A stretch of DNA of 64,000 nt, from NCBI GenBank assembly GCA_964023205.1, contig OZ026844.1:12572790-12636789 (forward strand). The letters are read 5' to 3'. The position numbers were made by a program, and so were the translations under genes. Below, piece by piece: positions 11,606 through 27,009 of this stretch (position 1 is the first letter of the stretch; every line of letters begins with the position of its first letter). This DNA is from Lutraria lutraria. Its lineage: Eukaryota; Mollusca; Bivalvia; Venerida; Mactridae. Below the pieces are notes generated by a model, which was not told the DNA's origin, did not search any database, and was given only the letters and a program-made list of their open reading frames with translations.

Positions 11606-14600
11606 CTATCATTAGCTTAAAATGATTTTGTTACATAAAATCAAACATTGTATATTTGCCCTCCGTGAACACCTGTCATGAATTAAAGAAAAATCAGATG
11701 GATAATTAATTGAATACTTTTACTATATTTATCTCGTTTCCTTTTCTTTAAATCCCATTACTTGATCAGTTTAGTTCCGTAGTGGTCGTTTTCAGGGGGA
11801 AGCTTGCATCCTAATAACATGTTTTACTTGTTGTGAACCGGTTCCGATGCTATTGGTAATGAAGGTGAATTAAAATTTCAATAGAAGATGTAAATGCATA
11901 TGTCGTTCTGTTCGACCTATGACCCTGTGAGTGCGCTTTACAGATATATGCCTTTATAGAAATGTCGAGCAGCACTTGGTAAAACAACAACAACAAAAAC
12001 AGCCATCTTGTTTCTGATTAACTTTTGATTAACATCATAATCTAACCTAAAATTTAACCAGAAGTTAAATTTTACTAATGTGTGCATACAACTTGGTGTT
12101 TATTTACTTGTCATTGTTGGTTTTTATCACCTATCTCATGTTACTTGGATAAACCGATTTACCACAAAGTTTCATTTAAAATCTTCTGATATTTGGCGTA
12201 TATCACTAACAACCTATTGCTTATCTATTCTCCATCTTACCAACCATTTATCAAATATTTTATATCTGAGAAACCATTTCATTTTATCATTTTATGGTTT
12301 CATAAGTAGACAAAATCTAATTAGTTTGTCAAAAACACACTATTAAACTAGTTGGACTGGAGAAGTTTTGTATTTATGTAGCGTATTATTGTACGAGCGA
12401 TGATTTTCACAATTTATTGACCGTTTGAATCATATAAACCCCAAAGCACAACATGGACTGGATGATTAAGTCACGGTGGTTTTGATATATTGCTCATAAA
12501 TATAGCTGGAATTACCTAACATCTGTATAAATTTGACTGTAATAAGTCCCTGTACGTTTACGCTGGTTAGTTTCGTGGTTTTTGTAATATCTTAAAGTCA
12601 ATTAATGATCTATATAGAAAGTAATACATCACATATATCAACAAAATATATCATAATCTCCTATCAGCTTCAGAATCTTATCAAATTCACTGCATCAGTG
12701 ATAATACATATACGATTAGTTTGATGACATTATATAAATTGATAATATTGCTATGTGTATTTTTATTTTCCTCAACAGATATCTTTACATGAAGATTTTC
12801 ATTGGAATTTCATACAAAACGCACATACAGTTACGGGGGTCAATTTTCACCGATAAAATCCTTCGCCGTTCCAAACCATTACAGAAATAAACAAACATGA
12901 CGAAACAAAGAATGATGAAATAATATTTGGCTGAATTAGAAGTCTCTATGAAAGAATATAATAAATCAAAATTTCTTTCTTTCATTTTTACATATTTGAT
13001 AAATCAGCTGTGAACTTTTTATGGCCAATTCAATGATTGTTGCACGTTAGACACAATTTATGACGTCAGTCATTAATAGACAGAAATATTCATGTATGCT
13101 TTGGTTCCGGTACTGTTGCTTTTTTTTATTTCATCCGCTTTATCAATTTCTTTCATTAAATACATGAAAACAATACTGTTTGCTGTTCTTTTTAAAAGTG
13201 CCAATAACCATCTAAACCAACACATACAGAACATACACACGTGACAATTCAACAAGACACACAGGACAGACAAACACCATAAACGAAGTACGAATATAAC
13301 TGTTACACAAAGTAAATGTAGACCAAGTGTCAATCTAAAAACAAAATGCTTACAATGGATTTTAAGGCCGTTTTTCAACGATGCTTCAGTTATAAATACG
13401 ACGACCGGTTTACCTTACCAGTTTTCCTGGACTATATTCTAACCAGTACTATAACCAAATCTTCCACTAAGAAACGCAAACTTCTCCACAAATGGCGGAA
13501 AATCGACATTGTTCTCAAATTTTCAAAGAAGGGAAGGACGAACAGCGACTAGGATTTGAACCCTATTAGCAGGTTACAAGTCCTGCGCAAACTACTGCAG
13601 CACAACCGCGGCCTATGCGAGAATGATGTGTATATTGGTGTGTGTAAAGTGAAACCGTATAAACTCAAACAATTTGTTCGTTACAGTTTTCTCATTGAAC
13701 AACTTTACAAAGAGACGAGTTTTAAGAAAAAAATAATGTAACAAAAATTTTATAATTATTTGCGTTTTCCATAGAAAAACAAAAAAGACCGTATTCGAAT
13801 GAATGTTTTAGTTTCAGTTGAAGAGCGTGACCATGTTCTAAACAATGGGTTCGTTCAATTATTCACTAAATTCCTACAATATCCGAACAAGTTCGTTCTT
13901 GGAGAATTATCAATGACAATCGACGATGTTAAATATGTAGTTACGCATTTTATTAGTTATAATACAAAAGTAAGTTTATTCAGATAGCACCATGCGTGTG
14001 ATTTATGATCTTATTTCTACTTTCAATTATTCATTTCGTTTTAATTTTTTATTAGGTATGTTTATTAGGTATTTTAATATGCATTATACAGAGACTGTGT
14101 AATATTTAGTTATGTTTATACATGTATGTCATCGATCTTTATTTGTGTACCGAGTCATCAATATCTATCTTTCAACCATGTACTAGTCTCAAACAATAAA
14201 CAAACTAACATATTCATAATGCGTAAAATTGCAGACTTTAAACAAACTCTGCATTCGGTGTGTTTATTTTCCACGACGTCTATACAAAACTCAACCGGTC
14301 GCCTCATCTCTTTGAACTAAAACTTTTAAAATTTGTATCAAAGTTAAAATGTCAAAGCAATTCACTAACAATATACCAATTACTCTAATTTGTCACATGT
14401 CAAACATACCCACAACCTTTGAAGATTAACTTTTTTCTTTTAGCTCATCTCACACATAGAAGTAAAAAAGTTAATCAAATTGCTAATTCGTCGTTACAGG
14501 CCCTTTTTTCATTGTTTTATTTATGGGGATTCCAAGAAAGTTAGACCCTTTTATGCATCGTTAGGTAGGGTACAATAAAAGGAGTTAGAGTTAAATAAAT

Positions 14601-17600
14601 TTTACAAAAAGGGGTTTTACAGTTTTATGATTAACGTCAATTTAAGAAAAGATTAGGTTCTATCATGGTGGTTGTAACAACGTTGTTTCTGCACAATTAA
14701 ACAAGAATTCACACAAATTCTGTTGTTCACGGTGCATAACCGTGTCATGCATTTCATCCGTATACTTTCTCACGGCTTCTTTTCAGTAATTCGATAAATT
14801 GAAAGATTATGCGCTATTAAATATAACAACTGAATTTCCTACGCAGGCGTCATGGTACTATTTTTTTTACGTATGAGTCACCGAAAATAGGCTTAAATGA
14901 CACATCAAAATTCGAGCAAATTATTTTCTATATTACTTATAAGTCAAGCGACTTCTATTTACGTAAATGAACGTCTTAAGATAATTTGTGTTTAAATTAC
15001 TCTACATGGTGAAATGATAAAGCTTTTTTCAACTTCTAGAGGCTAAATGTATGCCCGAAAATTGAATGGTTATGATAGAATTAAATATCCTACATTATTG
15101 TTAAAACTAGTTCACATGCATCAGTGTAATATGGCATCCCTGCATGCATGTACTACATTGAATTAGTAGATTGTATTGATTCCGTTCTCTTATCTTAACG
15201 TTACATTACTATAGTTTATAACATGCCCAGATAAACTTATCTAGCTTTTATTTCAGGACGCCAATATATTCTTGGTCTTAGATGCAACCACATGTCAGTA
15301 ATACCTGATTAATATGTTATACAAACTAATTATGATAAAATAACTGATATATTCACGAATGCGTATTAAAAGCTATGCTTTAATTGTTTGCCTCTTTATT
15401 TTGTCAATATTTTCAAGAAAGATAAAATTTATATGAGCTAATTTGAGATCTTGAAAGTTTTACAGCGACTCCTTAACACGAATTATCAATGAATATACTC
15501 TTAGAATATTTCAAATTAATGGAGAGAAATTTAGAGAATGATATCTAGTACAAAATGTATATGTATCGAAATGTTTCTTTAAAATTATTCTTGTTATAAG
15601 TGTATTTACATTACTCGCAAATCCTTGTATATTACTAGTATGACAAACCTTTTTCTAGTTTTAGTTCATTTATATTGATGTAAAATTTTAAGTAAAACTT
15701 TATTTCATGACAAGGTTTGTGTTATTGTTATCATACGTGCCATGTAAGCCTACATTATATTAGAATAATAAATCATTACAGAGTATTCATGTTTTCGTAC
15801 ATTATTCTTAATTGCGTGTAATATTTGTACACATGTATATACACTTCGATAGACTTAGAATCGTCGAACTATTGCTTTTGTTATATATTTTTTTTTTAAA
15901 TATCCTATAAAGTACAAAATCACTGTATTATAATTATTACTATGTATATTTGTACACGTAAAATAAAATTCTGTTCTGTTCTGTTCTGGCTGTCTAAATA
16001 TTAAAGTGATCTCATGATTAAACAAAACGATAGAAAATAATGGTGAAAACAAACTGTTATGAAGTGTATGTTATAAAAAGATGAGTTTATACATAGAAGT
16101 GGTCGTTAAAAGTGATACATTGTAAGTCCGGTCAGTAGAGTTTGAATTGTTGATACTACAGGGAATGTGAAACAATGGGTGTTTTTTTGTATTCTAATAA
16201 AAAATCTAAGTCTGTGTAAAGTTTACCATTAACACTCATCTTTTGTCATTATATATGGTATCAAAATTTATTATTGAAGATAAAGGAAAATCAGGAATTT
16301 ATCCTATACTAGATAAACCTCAAAACTTAGATAGAAACGTAAGTACCTCCCGAAAAAATACTCAAGTATTGTGTCGCCTTAAGACATCCATTTTGCTAGT
16401 TTTCAAATTGAGAGCAGCGGAACGCTTAATGCATCATGATTTCAATAGGTGTACACGTAAAAACGTATTTTTAACAAATAGTCATAGCAACTGTTTCCAT
16501 CGAAACTGTTTTTTATTTCGCAAAATTCTTGCCATTTTTAAAAATGCACAGTGAATATAGCGTTAAAGTTGACATTTAGTCCTCGAAGAACTTTAGCATT
16601 ATGTTTAAAGTAAAAATAATACTTCGTACGGTTTTAAAAATGTATGTAAATCTTAGATAACGGATATTATTTTCAGAAATAAAATTCACCTATGAAGGTT
16701 TTTGAAAAAAAGTCATATTTGAAGGTGAAAAATAAATTATGCAGTTTAAAAGTACGACTAGATGGGAATTTCGTACGCAAAAGAACAGAATAGCGCACAT
16801 ATACAAGATTCACTACATATCCTCCCAGAGATAATTATCTTAAATATTCTATGGTACCTATCGTAACAAGAATATACCAGAATTTAGATTCTATCACGGA
16901 CTAGTACCATATTACTGCACATCACTGATCTTACCCTACACTTGAATGTGTTAAATATTCATGGAAAACGAAATAAACGTAAGAGTAATTAAATAATCTA
17001 CTAAGCGTGGTACATTAATATAATTTAGTATTGATGAGAAAAACTTAAAACTTGCCTTATATAACGTTACAAGTACGTGAAAAATGTTTCCGGATACCTT
17101 TTAACACATTCTCTAACTTCCATTTATATTTTCATTGTTACAGAACAGAACATATTTTTATTTTCAAAGACGTGTACAAAGTACATAGTCATATACATAG
17201 TAACAAACATATTTACATACATGGATAACATGGTAAACATACAATTGAAAGAAAGAAAGAAATACATGTACATAGAAAGAGGACAAACATGTAAATATAA
17301 TTAATTAGACAGGATGGTTGCTCTAATGCATTTTTAACATACAGAGAGATTTTACGTAAATATATATCATTTTCACTTTGTAGAAGTTGAATAAATTTAA
17401 ACATGGAGGGCCTAGTGACATAGTAATAAGGAATTATTTTTCTTCGTATTTCGATAAAACAGCTATTTCGATAACATGTTTGTATGTATATAAACAGCAT
17501 CTTATATCTTATAAAATAAGATGTTTATCTTATTATTCAATATGATTAATAAAAGAGCTTCGATTATACATTTTACAAACATACAATGATAAGAATGAAA

Positions 17601-19745
17601 TAATTTTAATGCTGAAAATGAAGCAATCTAGGGAACTGTTTGTTGTCATGGTTATCAAATAAATAAAAATGCAGTTACGACTAATATTGCAGAAAGTGGA
17701 AGAGTTTGTCTTTTAGAAATTGTTTTTCATTTCAAGCGTCACTTTATGATAATTGGAGTGGTGTTTAATGATGAAACTTGTTTTTTATGACTATGTAGAA
17801 CTACTGGGAGAAAGAAGTAGCATTATCTTATGATGTTATAAATAAATATCCATGTATACAACATTTATGTTGCTCAATAAGCAAGAATTGCAAGAAAGTC
17901 CATAAATTAAACAACAGTATGATGACAATAAGAAATTATGCGAATATAACACGCACTGACAAATATAAGAACTGATATAATAATTCAAAAGAGATATGAT
18001 ATAGTAAAATTAAAGAAATGAAGAAAATAAATTACTTATTTATTCTTTATATATATTTTTTAATTCATGTATATTGTACACTAATCACTATATTCTACAC
18101 CCCTATGAATATAAAAAAAATCTTAATAAAGAAATGCAGTTTTTTTATAAAATTCATATGTTATATTAGTTTCATTATAATGCTTAAATTTAATGGTAAA
18201 TCACTATAAAGTGATGCATATATGAACTAAAATTAATAGAATATCAATAAAAACCGAATTCCTAATTCATCATACCATAAATCTACAACATCGACGAGAA
18301 TTGATGAATCATTTACCATATTAATATGTTTTAATATTTTGATAAGTACTCATTTAGCAATAATCTTTTTATTGACATCTTTATATTTTCCCATCAATTT
18401 TAAGTCAGAATGAATTTGCGAAAAGTAATTCCTCATACGACATTTACATACGAATTATTTTATAAGCTGAATTGTAGACAACCTTAGTCGATTTAGACAC
18501 CTTAGTCGAATTAAGTTAATGTATATTTAATTACAATGTTTTAAAATTGGATTTGATTCAGCAAATATTTTAAACATTTATATGTTGATAAACAAATAAT
18601 AACATAAAAATTATCACCATGTATGTACTCACAGAGATGAATTATTCTGGTCCGTCCTGTCTCATGCAAATAAAAGTTCTTTTAAAAAGAGTTATCAGTA
18701 AATATTCCGGGTATTAAATGGTTTAGAAACTGTTGTCATGGTAGTGTTTATTTCTACCGAAACTGGAAAAGAGCGCGTGGCCATGATACGCATCACGTGT
18801 CTCTGTGCTCGCCCCAACATCGCCGTGAGCCAATGAGAAAACAGCTTTCATTTAGAATCGGAAATTAACTTTGCAGCCGTTAAGAATACAAATCATTTAC
18901 ACTGGTTTATTTTAGCTCATGAATGTTTAACGCATAGCGAGAGCTATGATTGGTAAATGGACAAATTAGGTTTATTCGTGCGCGATGAGTATAAAGAAAA
19001 TGATTATTTTACTTCCTCGAGATGCAGACAGATGTTTTAAATAAGACTTCCAGTTACATTGAGTTGAGAAATAATTAATCTTATAGCTAAATCGTACAGT
19101 TTCAGAAGGAAATCATCTTGGAGCCATTCCCACATACGAAGATATTGACAGCATAAAAGTATCTGAAAACTCTGTTAAGGATCTAGGCAAGAAATTGAAG
19201 ATTTGCAATTAAGTTTTTAGACCTTAACTCTCAGAATAGGACAAAGTCTTCACATTTCTTTAATGACAACGAAGACAATAATGAATTAAAACCCTTGAGA
19301 AAATTGCATGAAGCGGTCTAATTGCCCGTCATTTATTATTTATATTTTATAGTGACTTCTCAATTTAAAGTATTGGCCTCAATGCCATCCTAAACTGTTC
19401 AAAATCTGGAAAATGCGATTGGCCAAAGACATATCCTCGACAGAAAATGATTGGAAAAGACATAAAAAATTTTAATTGTGTAATTTAAACTCGTACGTGT
19501 TAAATACCAATCTGATTTTGAAATGTAATTCTGTTATCGTGTTTTACATTTAATTTCTTCTGGTAATACTGCCTATGTTGTTTTTATACCTCAATCGTTT
19601 CCCTCAATTAATGGACGATATTTAGAATGTAACAAATACATGAATACATGCTGTAACAAATGGTTTTGTATTTTACAATTTTGAGAAGATTGAGAAGTAA
19701 AAGGCTTTTAAAAAATATCAATGCTTAATAATTAAGATCATTTAA
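11606..19745. other. Gene-poor AT-rich intergenic region
   Basis: No frame longer than about 100 residues and no recognisable domain. The short frames (for example 12080-12346 plus, 13073-13378 minus, 16243-16554 plus) have AT-rich composition typical of chance ORFs. A slightly less AT-rich patch lies near 18770-18860. Confidence 0.6.
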
Positions 19746-20015
19746 GTTTATCTGTTGTTTATCGACTGTAGCTATGGTCATTTTAGAGCCGCCCCAAATA
19801 GACGGGGGAGGGGAGAGAAGATCCAGAAGAACCGAGCATGTAAATCCTTACTCTTATTTCCAATAGTTGTACTGTTTTTGTCGTGCCTGTTGTAGATCAA
19901 CGATACACGACTCTTTCATTTTCTATGATTTTCTAAACACAGAACTGCAGGTTTCAGTAGTTTGGGTTGGGGGACACTGAAAAGGCGTCCTTGAGTTATC
20001 AGGAGGCGAATTGAG
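19746..20015 (-). mobile_element. tRNA-derived SINE, family B, copy 1 (head missing)
   Basis: It shares with four other copies the tail motif 'tttatctgttgttta', the Pol III-independent body around 'agaagaaccgagcatgta', and 'gggacactgaaaa'. The tRNA-like head on the right is not recognisable, so the copy is truncated at its 5' end. Confidence 0.7.
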
Positions 20016-20819
20016 ATATTTAAAACAATCACTCGTATTTATAAGTTCTCTTGTCTGTTACAAGTGGTAACATTAATACATTACCGGCTGCGGCCTTAGC
20101 TTTTGATTGCCAAATTCCCAAGCAATTTGGTAAAATGATTGTATATTTAATTGTTGAAGATGTAATGCAACAGTAACAGCAGCGATGGCGAAATCACCAT
20201 GAGGCAAACAATTGAAAACAATGATAACACTATCATCTCTCAAAAACAATATAGACTCGATAGGTTGGCAGGACTTTTTTCAAATTTTATTATATGGGTT
20301 GGAAGATACAGTTTATATATGAAAATAAAATCGTGTCAGGAACAAATTTGCCCAAGACCGAAAAGAGTCTAGAGTCGGCGGAAAAACTGTGGTAGGTCAG
20401 GTAACTAGAAAACTTGTTATTTCACGCCTTACCAACCATAGCAACAACGTTAACAACAATGGTAACGGCACTATCGTTCAGTTTCCAAAATGTCTAATAT
20501 CATTTTTATACTCAAGTCCGTGCAGTCAATTTAAACAAATAGGCGACCGAGCAATGACTTCATATATCATGATTTATGAACCTTATATACGTACAACGTA
20601 ATAAAAAATGCATGAACTGATTAAATTAGTGGGCGTGACCACGAAATTAGCTATAGAAAACGAAGTCGTACAAATTACAAAATTGTTTACAGATAAGAGA
20701 TAAAACATGTATGATAAAATCCATAGATACGGTAGAACATTGAGTTGTGATATTCACCATTACCACAGGGATTATCTGTCACAATTAACCTTCAAGAGAA
20801 CCTGTCAATATATAAATAA

Positions 20820-20949
20820 CACATTTCTGAAAGGGCGTTATTAAAAATTGTCACTGCGCGAGAAAAATAATGTTGACCGAGGCAGCGACGATGTCAACAT
20901 TACTTTTTCGAGGGCTTGCGAGTTTTAATAACGCCCTCTCAGAAATGTG
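20820..20949. mobile_element. Hairpin MITE, about 130 bp
   Basis: The left arm CACATTTCTGAAAGGGCGTT and the right arm ending AACGCCCTCTCAGAAATGTG are reverse complements with one mismatch. The palindrome continues inward for about 27 bp. I see no clear target duplication. Confidence 0.8.
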
Positions 20950-21263
20950 ATCTTTATTTTATTATACCGAAGTTTTCATAGACTGAATATAAAAAGAAAC
21001 ATTTTTTCTGCGCATGTGTTATTACAGTGTGTTATTAAGAATTAATGCCCGCTCAGGTACAGGCGACCTTACATTGGAAACGGGAGTCATGTATAAGGTA
21101 TAATAATGTTAGTTAGTTGCAACACCAATTAATTACAACACTTGGTGGTGGCTGTGTTTGATAGGGTCAGTTCATTTTCTGCAATTGTACAGTCAATTTA
21201 TGCTTCTATATTTGCTTGATCATATTCCGTTTTCAAACATGTTAGATTCAGTTAAGTTTCCCC

Positions 21264-22592
21264 AGTCATAAGGTCCAGAACAGTTTCTGCATATATAAGG
21301 TCAAGTTCAGTTTCAGTATTTGTGATGTCCAGCTCATTTTCTGTATTTGTAATGTCCACTTCATTTTCTGTATTTGTAATGTCCACTTCATTTTCTGTAT
21401 TTGTAAGATTCAGTTCATTTTCTGTATTTGTAAGGTCCAGTTCATTTTCTGTTTTGGTAATGTCCACTTCATTTTCTGTATTTGTAAGGTTCAGTTCATT
21501 TTCTGTATTGGTAATGTCCAGTTCATTTTCTGTATTTGTAAGATTCAGTTCATTTTCTGTATTTGTAAGGTCCAGTTCAGTTTCTGTATTGGTAATGTCC
21601 AGTTCATTTTCTGTATTGCTAATGTCCAGTTCATTTTCTGTATTTGTAAGGTCCAGTTCATTTTCTGTATTTGTAAGGTCCAGTTCATTTTCTGTATTGG
21701 TAATGTCCAGTTCATTTTCTGTATTGGTAATGTCCAGTTCATTTCCTGTATTTGTAATGTCCAGTTCATTTTCTGTATTTGTAAGGTTCAGTTCATTTTC
21801 TGTATTGGTGATGGCCAGTTCATTTTCTGTATTGGTAATGTCCAGTTCATTTTCTGTATTGGTAAGGTTCAGTTCATTTTGTGTATTTGTAATGTCCAGT
21901 TCATTTTCTATTTTGGTAATGTCCAGTTCATTTTCTGTTTTGGTAATGTCCAGTTCATTTTCTGTATTGGTAATGTCCAGTTCATTTTCTGTATTTGTAA
22001 TGTCCAGTTCAATTTCTGTATTGGTAATGTTCAGTTCATTTTGTGCATTTGTAAGGTTCAGTTCATTTTCTGTTTTTGTAATGTCCAGTTCATTTTCTGT
22101 ATTGGTAATATTCAGTTCATTTTCTGTATTTGTAACGTTCAGTTCATTTTTTGTATTGGTAATGTCTAGTTCATTTTCTGTATTTGTAAGGTTCAGTTCA
22201 TTTTCTGTATTGGTAATGTCCAGTTCATTTTCTGTATTGGTAATGTTCAGTTCATTTTCTGTATTTGTAATGTTCAGTTCGTTTTCTGTATTGGTAATGT
22301 CTAGTTCATTTTCTGTATTTGTAAGGTTCACTTTATTTTCTGTATTTGTATGGTTCAGTTCATTTTCTGTATTTGTAAGGTTCAGTTCATTTTCTGTATT
22401 GGTAATGTCTAGTTCATTTTCTGTATTTGTAAGGTTCACTTCATTTTCTGTATTTGTAAGGTTCAGTTCATTTTCTGTATTGGTAATGTCCAGTTCATTT
22501 TCTGTATTGGTAATGTTCAGTTCATTTTCTGTATTTGTAATGTACATGTCATTCTCAGTATTTTTATGTCCAGGTCATTTTCTGTATTTGTA
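21264..22592. repeat. 27-bp minisatellite, about 49 copies
   Basis: Degenerate 27-bp units of the form 'gtccagttcattttctgta' plus 'ttggtaat' fill 1.3 kb. Because the period is 27 and the consensus has no stops in several frames, a 431-residue frame on minus (repeat TNTENELDI/L) and a 423-residue frame on plus are both open. Further partial frames open as well. There is no domain, signal peptide or splice context, so I call it non-coding. Confidence 0.9.
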
Positions 22593-25263
22593 AGATACTT
22601 AAGAGTTTAGAATGTAAATAATGAACAATTTAGTGTCTAGCAGAAATCTTAAACAAATGCTCATTGTAAGAATGTAAGAACATCAGTTAAACAAAGCTAT
22701 GACTTTTTGTTTAGTAAAATATTACATCATGACTACTTTAATACGTTTAACATTTTACAAGGTTTTCGATAATCAGAGTTTAATGATAGTATGTAGAAAA
22801 TTATATTATAAAAACAAGTTTCACCCTTATTCCTATTACGACATTAGCACAATAATTGTCAAGAAAATTATTTTATCAAGAAAATTGCCACAAACATCTT
22901 CCTTAGAAAATATTGTGAAATAAAGATAAAACTAGTCTACCTATTTTTACATGCTCTTTATTCTATCATATTGTTATATTATGTTATTCCATTCAGTACT
23001 CATCGATTAAATATTTAGGGTATTATAATATGATTTAAAACACCTTACTGTCACAGATTATACCGATAACAGTTTATAATTTGCATTAAAAGGTGAGTTT
23101 ACATTGTTTCAGTTAACAGGAAGTACTATGTCTTGTGTGCAGCCAAGTGTTGATTGCTTTCAAAACGGACCCTCGCCGTCGTTATAAATTCACTTATGCG
23201 GAAGGGCGAATGAAGCACACGCTTTAAGAGAACATTTACCTCCATCAAATCTTCAATGATGTCATCGTGATTAGTAATTAAACATTTTAAAATCATCCTG
23301 GCACTACTGTACATTGGCTGGTGTTAATACATCACCGTATGGGGAGAAATCAAGGAAATCAAAAGCTATAAAGCGAGTCATCAATGGTAATAATGTTGGT
23401 GAAGAAAAGTTACAATAATCTGACATTAAACCGCTAGGAAAAGATAACATCGAAATTAACATGAATTTCTACTTTATTAATCAACTGTTTCCCGCGTTTA
23501 TTCTGATTCAAAATATACATTGTTACGATAAATTCTTTCTGATTGCTATAATTTATTATGAGGATCGGTCTGTCTTTGATTTTACCAGTCATTAAGTACA
23601 AGATGTAGTAGGAAAGCAGAGGTGATAGACGTGGAACCGGAAAATAATGTTTCAGAAACAGTTCCCGTTTGGTACCAATGGAGTATTTAACTACTGCTAA
23701 AGTAGGAACAACAAATTAAGCTGTGACAGACGCATATAGTTCAGTTTGATCAATTTTATGTCAAGACATCGAAAATTGAAAAGCCGTTGATGGGTTTCCC
23801 TGGTTATATACGAGTAATGCTATGGCAGTTGCAAACTGCAGCACCAACGATACAGCCAGGAATTCATCGTTAAATAGAAGTCCTTGAAGTACGAAGATCA
23901 ATGTCAAACAATTGTGAAGAGCTGAACGCAGACCTGGTTATTATCATGGACATATTTTTAAGATAACAAAAATCATTTCTTATAAATGCAAGTCAAAGAT
24001 TTACGTTTCTGATAACGGAAATTGACCATAAAGTTCACATGTTTGTTTTTAGATACCTTTTTAGTATCATTCTAGTAACTGACATAACATTATTTACTTT
24101 AAAACTATATAAAAACTATATACATATATTGTTAAGATAATTTATTGAAATGAGAATATGTCCGACTAAACACGGTGGCTTAAAAGCTTTTAAAATTGAT
24201 TCACATGAGTAAGATATTTTGTACGATAGCTTCACGTGACTTCACAAACCATGTTTGATTAATAAAATAGGGGACCACTTAATTCAGCCCGTAATTTAGA
24301 ATTCATTTCTTTATTATTTTTTCTTTAATCTTTCAACGTTGGCTTTACGCTTATTTGATAGTGACTTTTAAAGCTATTAAACTACTTAAAAAGAGAAGAA
24401 TTAGCGGAATCATTGAATTCATGTTGGTATACCTTAAATTCTGTGTTTGTATCCGAATCGTAATAAAAAATTTATAGAAGCCGTTAAGTGAAGTTTAAAT
24501 ATAACTTCGTATTTGTCTTTAGTTAATTGATCGGGTTAGATATTAACGTCTTTCTCCGTGATGCATTTCAGTCAAAGTTTAAGACATCTCTGCAGTTCTA
24601 ATGTCAGCCAAGAAATTTATTTGTATGTTCAAACGATGTTTATATTCTTCGAAAGCGTATTGTGTCTACAGCGTACGTGAGTCTTACGTATTGATTTTCA
24701 TTTTAACATTTCTAGCTTTCTACTTTCTGTTTTTTATTGTCCGATTAAATGCCAAACTTGATTCATTTTTAGTTCACCCAACTGACGTCACTGTTTACTT
24801 ATAATGGAGACAGAGAGTATATTTGGTCATATAATACAGTAAGTGATGATTGATGTTTATCAAACTATTAGCATCTTCCAACAGCATGCATGGAGAATAT
24901 AGATCGGTAAAAAATGAATTATACTGTCTTGATATATATCCAATTGAAATAATAAAAGCTTAACAAACGACAAATGAAACTTCTAAATAAATAATACTAG
25001 TTCAAGTATACTTATCACTTACAGTGTATTGTTTTGAAATATATATAAGCGGAGGGAAGTCATCATATGTACTCAATTAGGTCTACTAATGTCATAGATG
25101 AAGACAGTGTGCAGTGTTAGATGCCAACAATACACTGTGATAGTATCAGATAGTTAACATTGTAGGATTAAACATATGAAATAACCTAACCATGAATACA
25201 TATGCAAGCTGATCTACAAGTTCAAATTCAGCTGTTGTCTTAGACATGCCCACTTTTAGTAAA

Positions 25264-25314
25264 CACGTGACTGCTGATATAGAAGTCACGTGGTTGGTAC
25301 CGAGACAACACGTG
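25264..25314. promoter_or_regulatory. Cluster of three CACGTG E-boxes
   Basis: CACGTG occurs at 25264-25269, 25287-25292 and 25309-25314. The first two are in inverted arrangement, as CACGTGAC and GTCACGTG. In AT-rich sequence this density is unusual and would fit bHLH-zip binding, but no neighbouring promoter is identified. Confidence 0.25.
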
Positions 25315-27009
25315 CGTGATAATTATTTACCCAAAACATTGACTCACAGTCCTGAATTCATATGTATCCGAATATCGAACACAATTTAAGCACAAATTTG
25401 CAAACTTTTATTGAACGAGGAAATATTGTAAAAGCTGGGTCCAAGCTACATAAGTTGTGATTTACCTCACCGCTAAAACAATCGGTCTCAAGACAAATTG
25501 CATTCATAAAATGCAGAATTACAGCATTATCAGAAATTTAAAGTTAACCGAAGTATAGTCATATTGTCAAACACAGTTTAAAGAGTAGAATAGTGTGGAA
25601 ACTTACACTTTTTTCAAATGTTTAAGTATCATGTTGTGTTTTTTTATTGACAGTTAGCTACATTTATTACGTTTGTTACAAGTCAGCTGCTCTTGGATTT
25701 AAACCACGGCGGTCATAGTGCAATCATGTTTATTATATACCAATAAAATCATGAAGACCATTGATTGGCACGAGCGCTACCTAGCGCATAAACAAAACAT
25801 TTTCTCACCGGCGACCACAACGTGTATCAGCGTATTGCGATAAATTAAAGTCCTATTAAAACAAGATAATAGGGCAATGAAAGATGACAGCTAACTCTTT
25901 TATTAGAGACGTTTATCGGATGACAAATTTTATTTTCTGACTCTCGTGCCTTTTTGAAATGAAAAATGTACCCGTCGTTATTTCTTCAGGTAATTTTGTG
26001 ACCCGATGGCGGTCTTGTCTAAAACGTTCCTGCAGCGATTTACATCGACACACCTGTTTACATTTTATCATAAAACTAACGCAAATTATTGAAGAAAACG
26101 GCTACAAAGGCACAAATAAGGACATTAATAGTATAATTACGTTAGATACCTGTCTTTAAACAGCCTGTCTTATGGTAGAGTGTCATTTAAAAACGTGTGT
26201 TTTATTGCTCATTGTTAGACACTTTTCAAGATGGGCGACACGAAAAAAGAGCATATGGCTGAAACCCGAAAACATTTATTTAACATTTGATCACATTTTT
26301 GTTAAAATAAGCGGTTTATTTCAGCAATGTATACATCAATTATGAAAAATTGTCGAAAGAATAAAGTCCCGCACAACACAAAAACCATGTCCTCGTTTAA
26401 AAACACGTAATTATAAAATTGAATAACAATCAAAACGGACTTGATTTATGTTCGATTTGCCAATTATGGACATATTGAAAACAGACTGAAAATGCATTGC
26501 AGAAGAAATTCAAACCATTATTACCAATCTGTTTTCTGATTAATTAGAAATTCATTAACATATTAATTTGGTAACACCCTTTTTAAATTCTCATTATTAC
26601 AGTAGATTTTGCTCCTTCGATAATTGATAATAAAAACAAAATAATTGAAACGTATGTTAACATCTTAATTGTTTGAAAACAGACTTCCTTTAACAGAACA
26701 AATACCAGGTATTTAAATTGTTTTCGATCAACTTAAACCATACCAAAGATTGGTTTTGTTTCGTCGCTTGAAGGGAGTATGTTTTAAGCTTGCCACATTC
26801 ACACTTCTGGTTCCCAATAAACGACAATTCTCTCAGACTGAACTTTACAGATGAAAGTAGTTCACGTGAGATGTAAAGTCTCGTTATTGATCTTTAACCC
26901 AGAGACAGAGGTGAGGTCAAATCAATGCCGGTCCTTACTATTGATCATAAAAAGACGTGTATCGGGATATTTAAAATATATGGACCTTAATCAATGGTAG
27001 GGTTGGCTT

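Noticed and set aside
21252..22593. 431-residue (minus) and 423-residue (plus) repetitive proteins
   Set aside because: Both strands and several frames are open because the 27-bp unit lacks stops. There is no signal peptide, splice signal or conserved domain.
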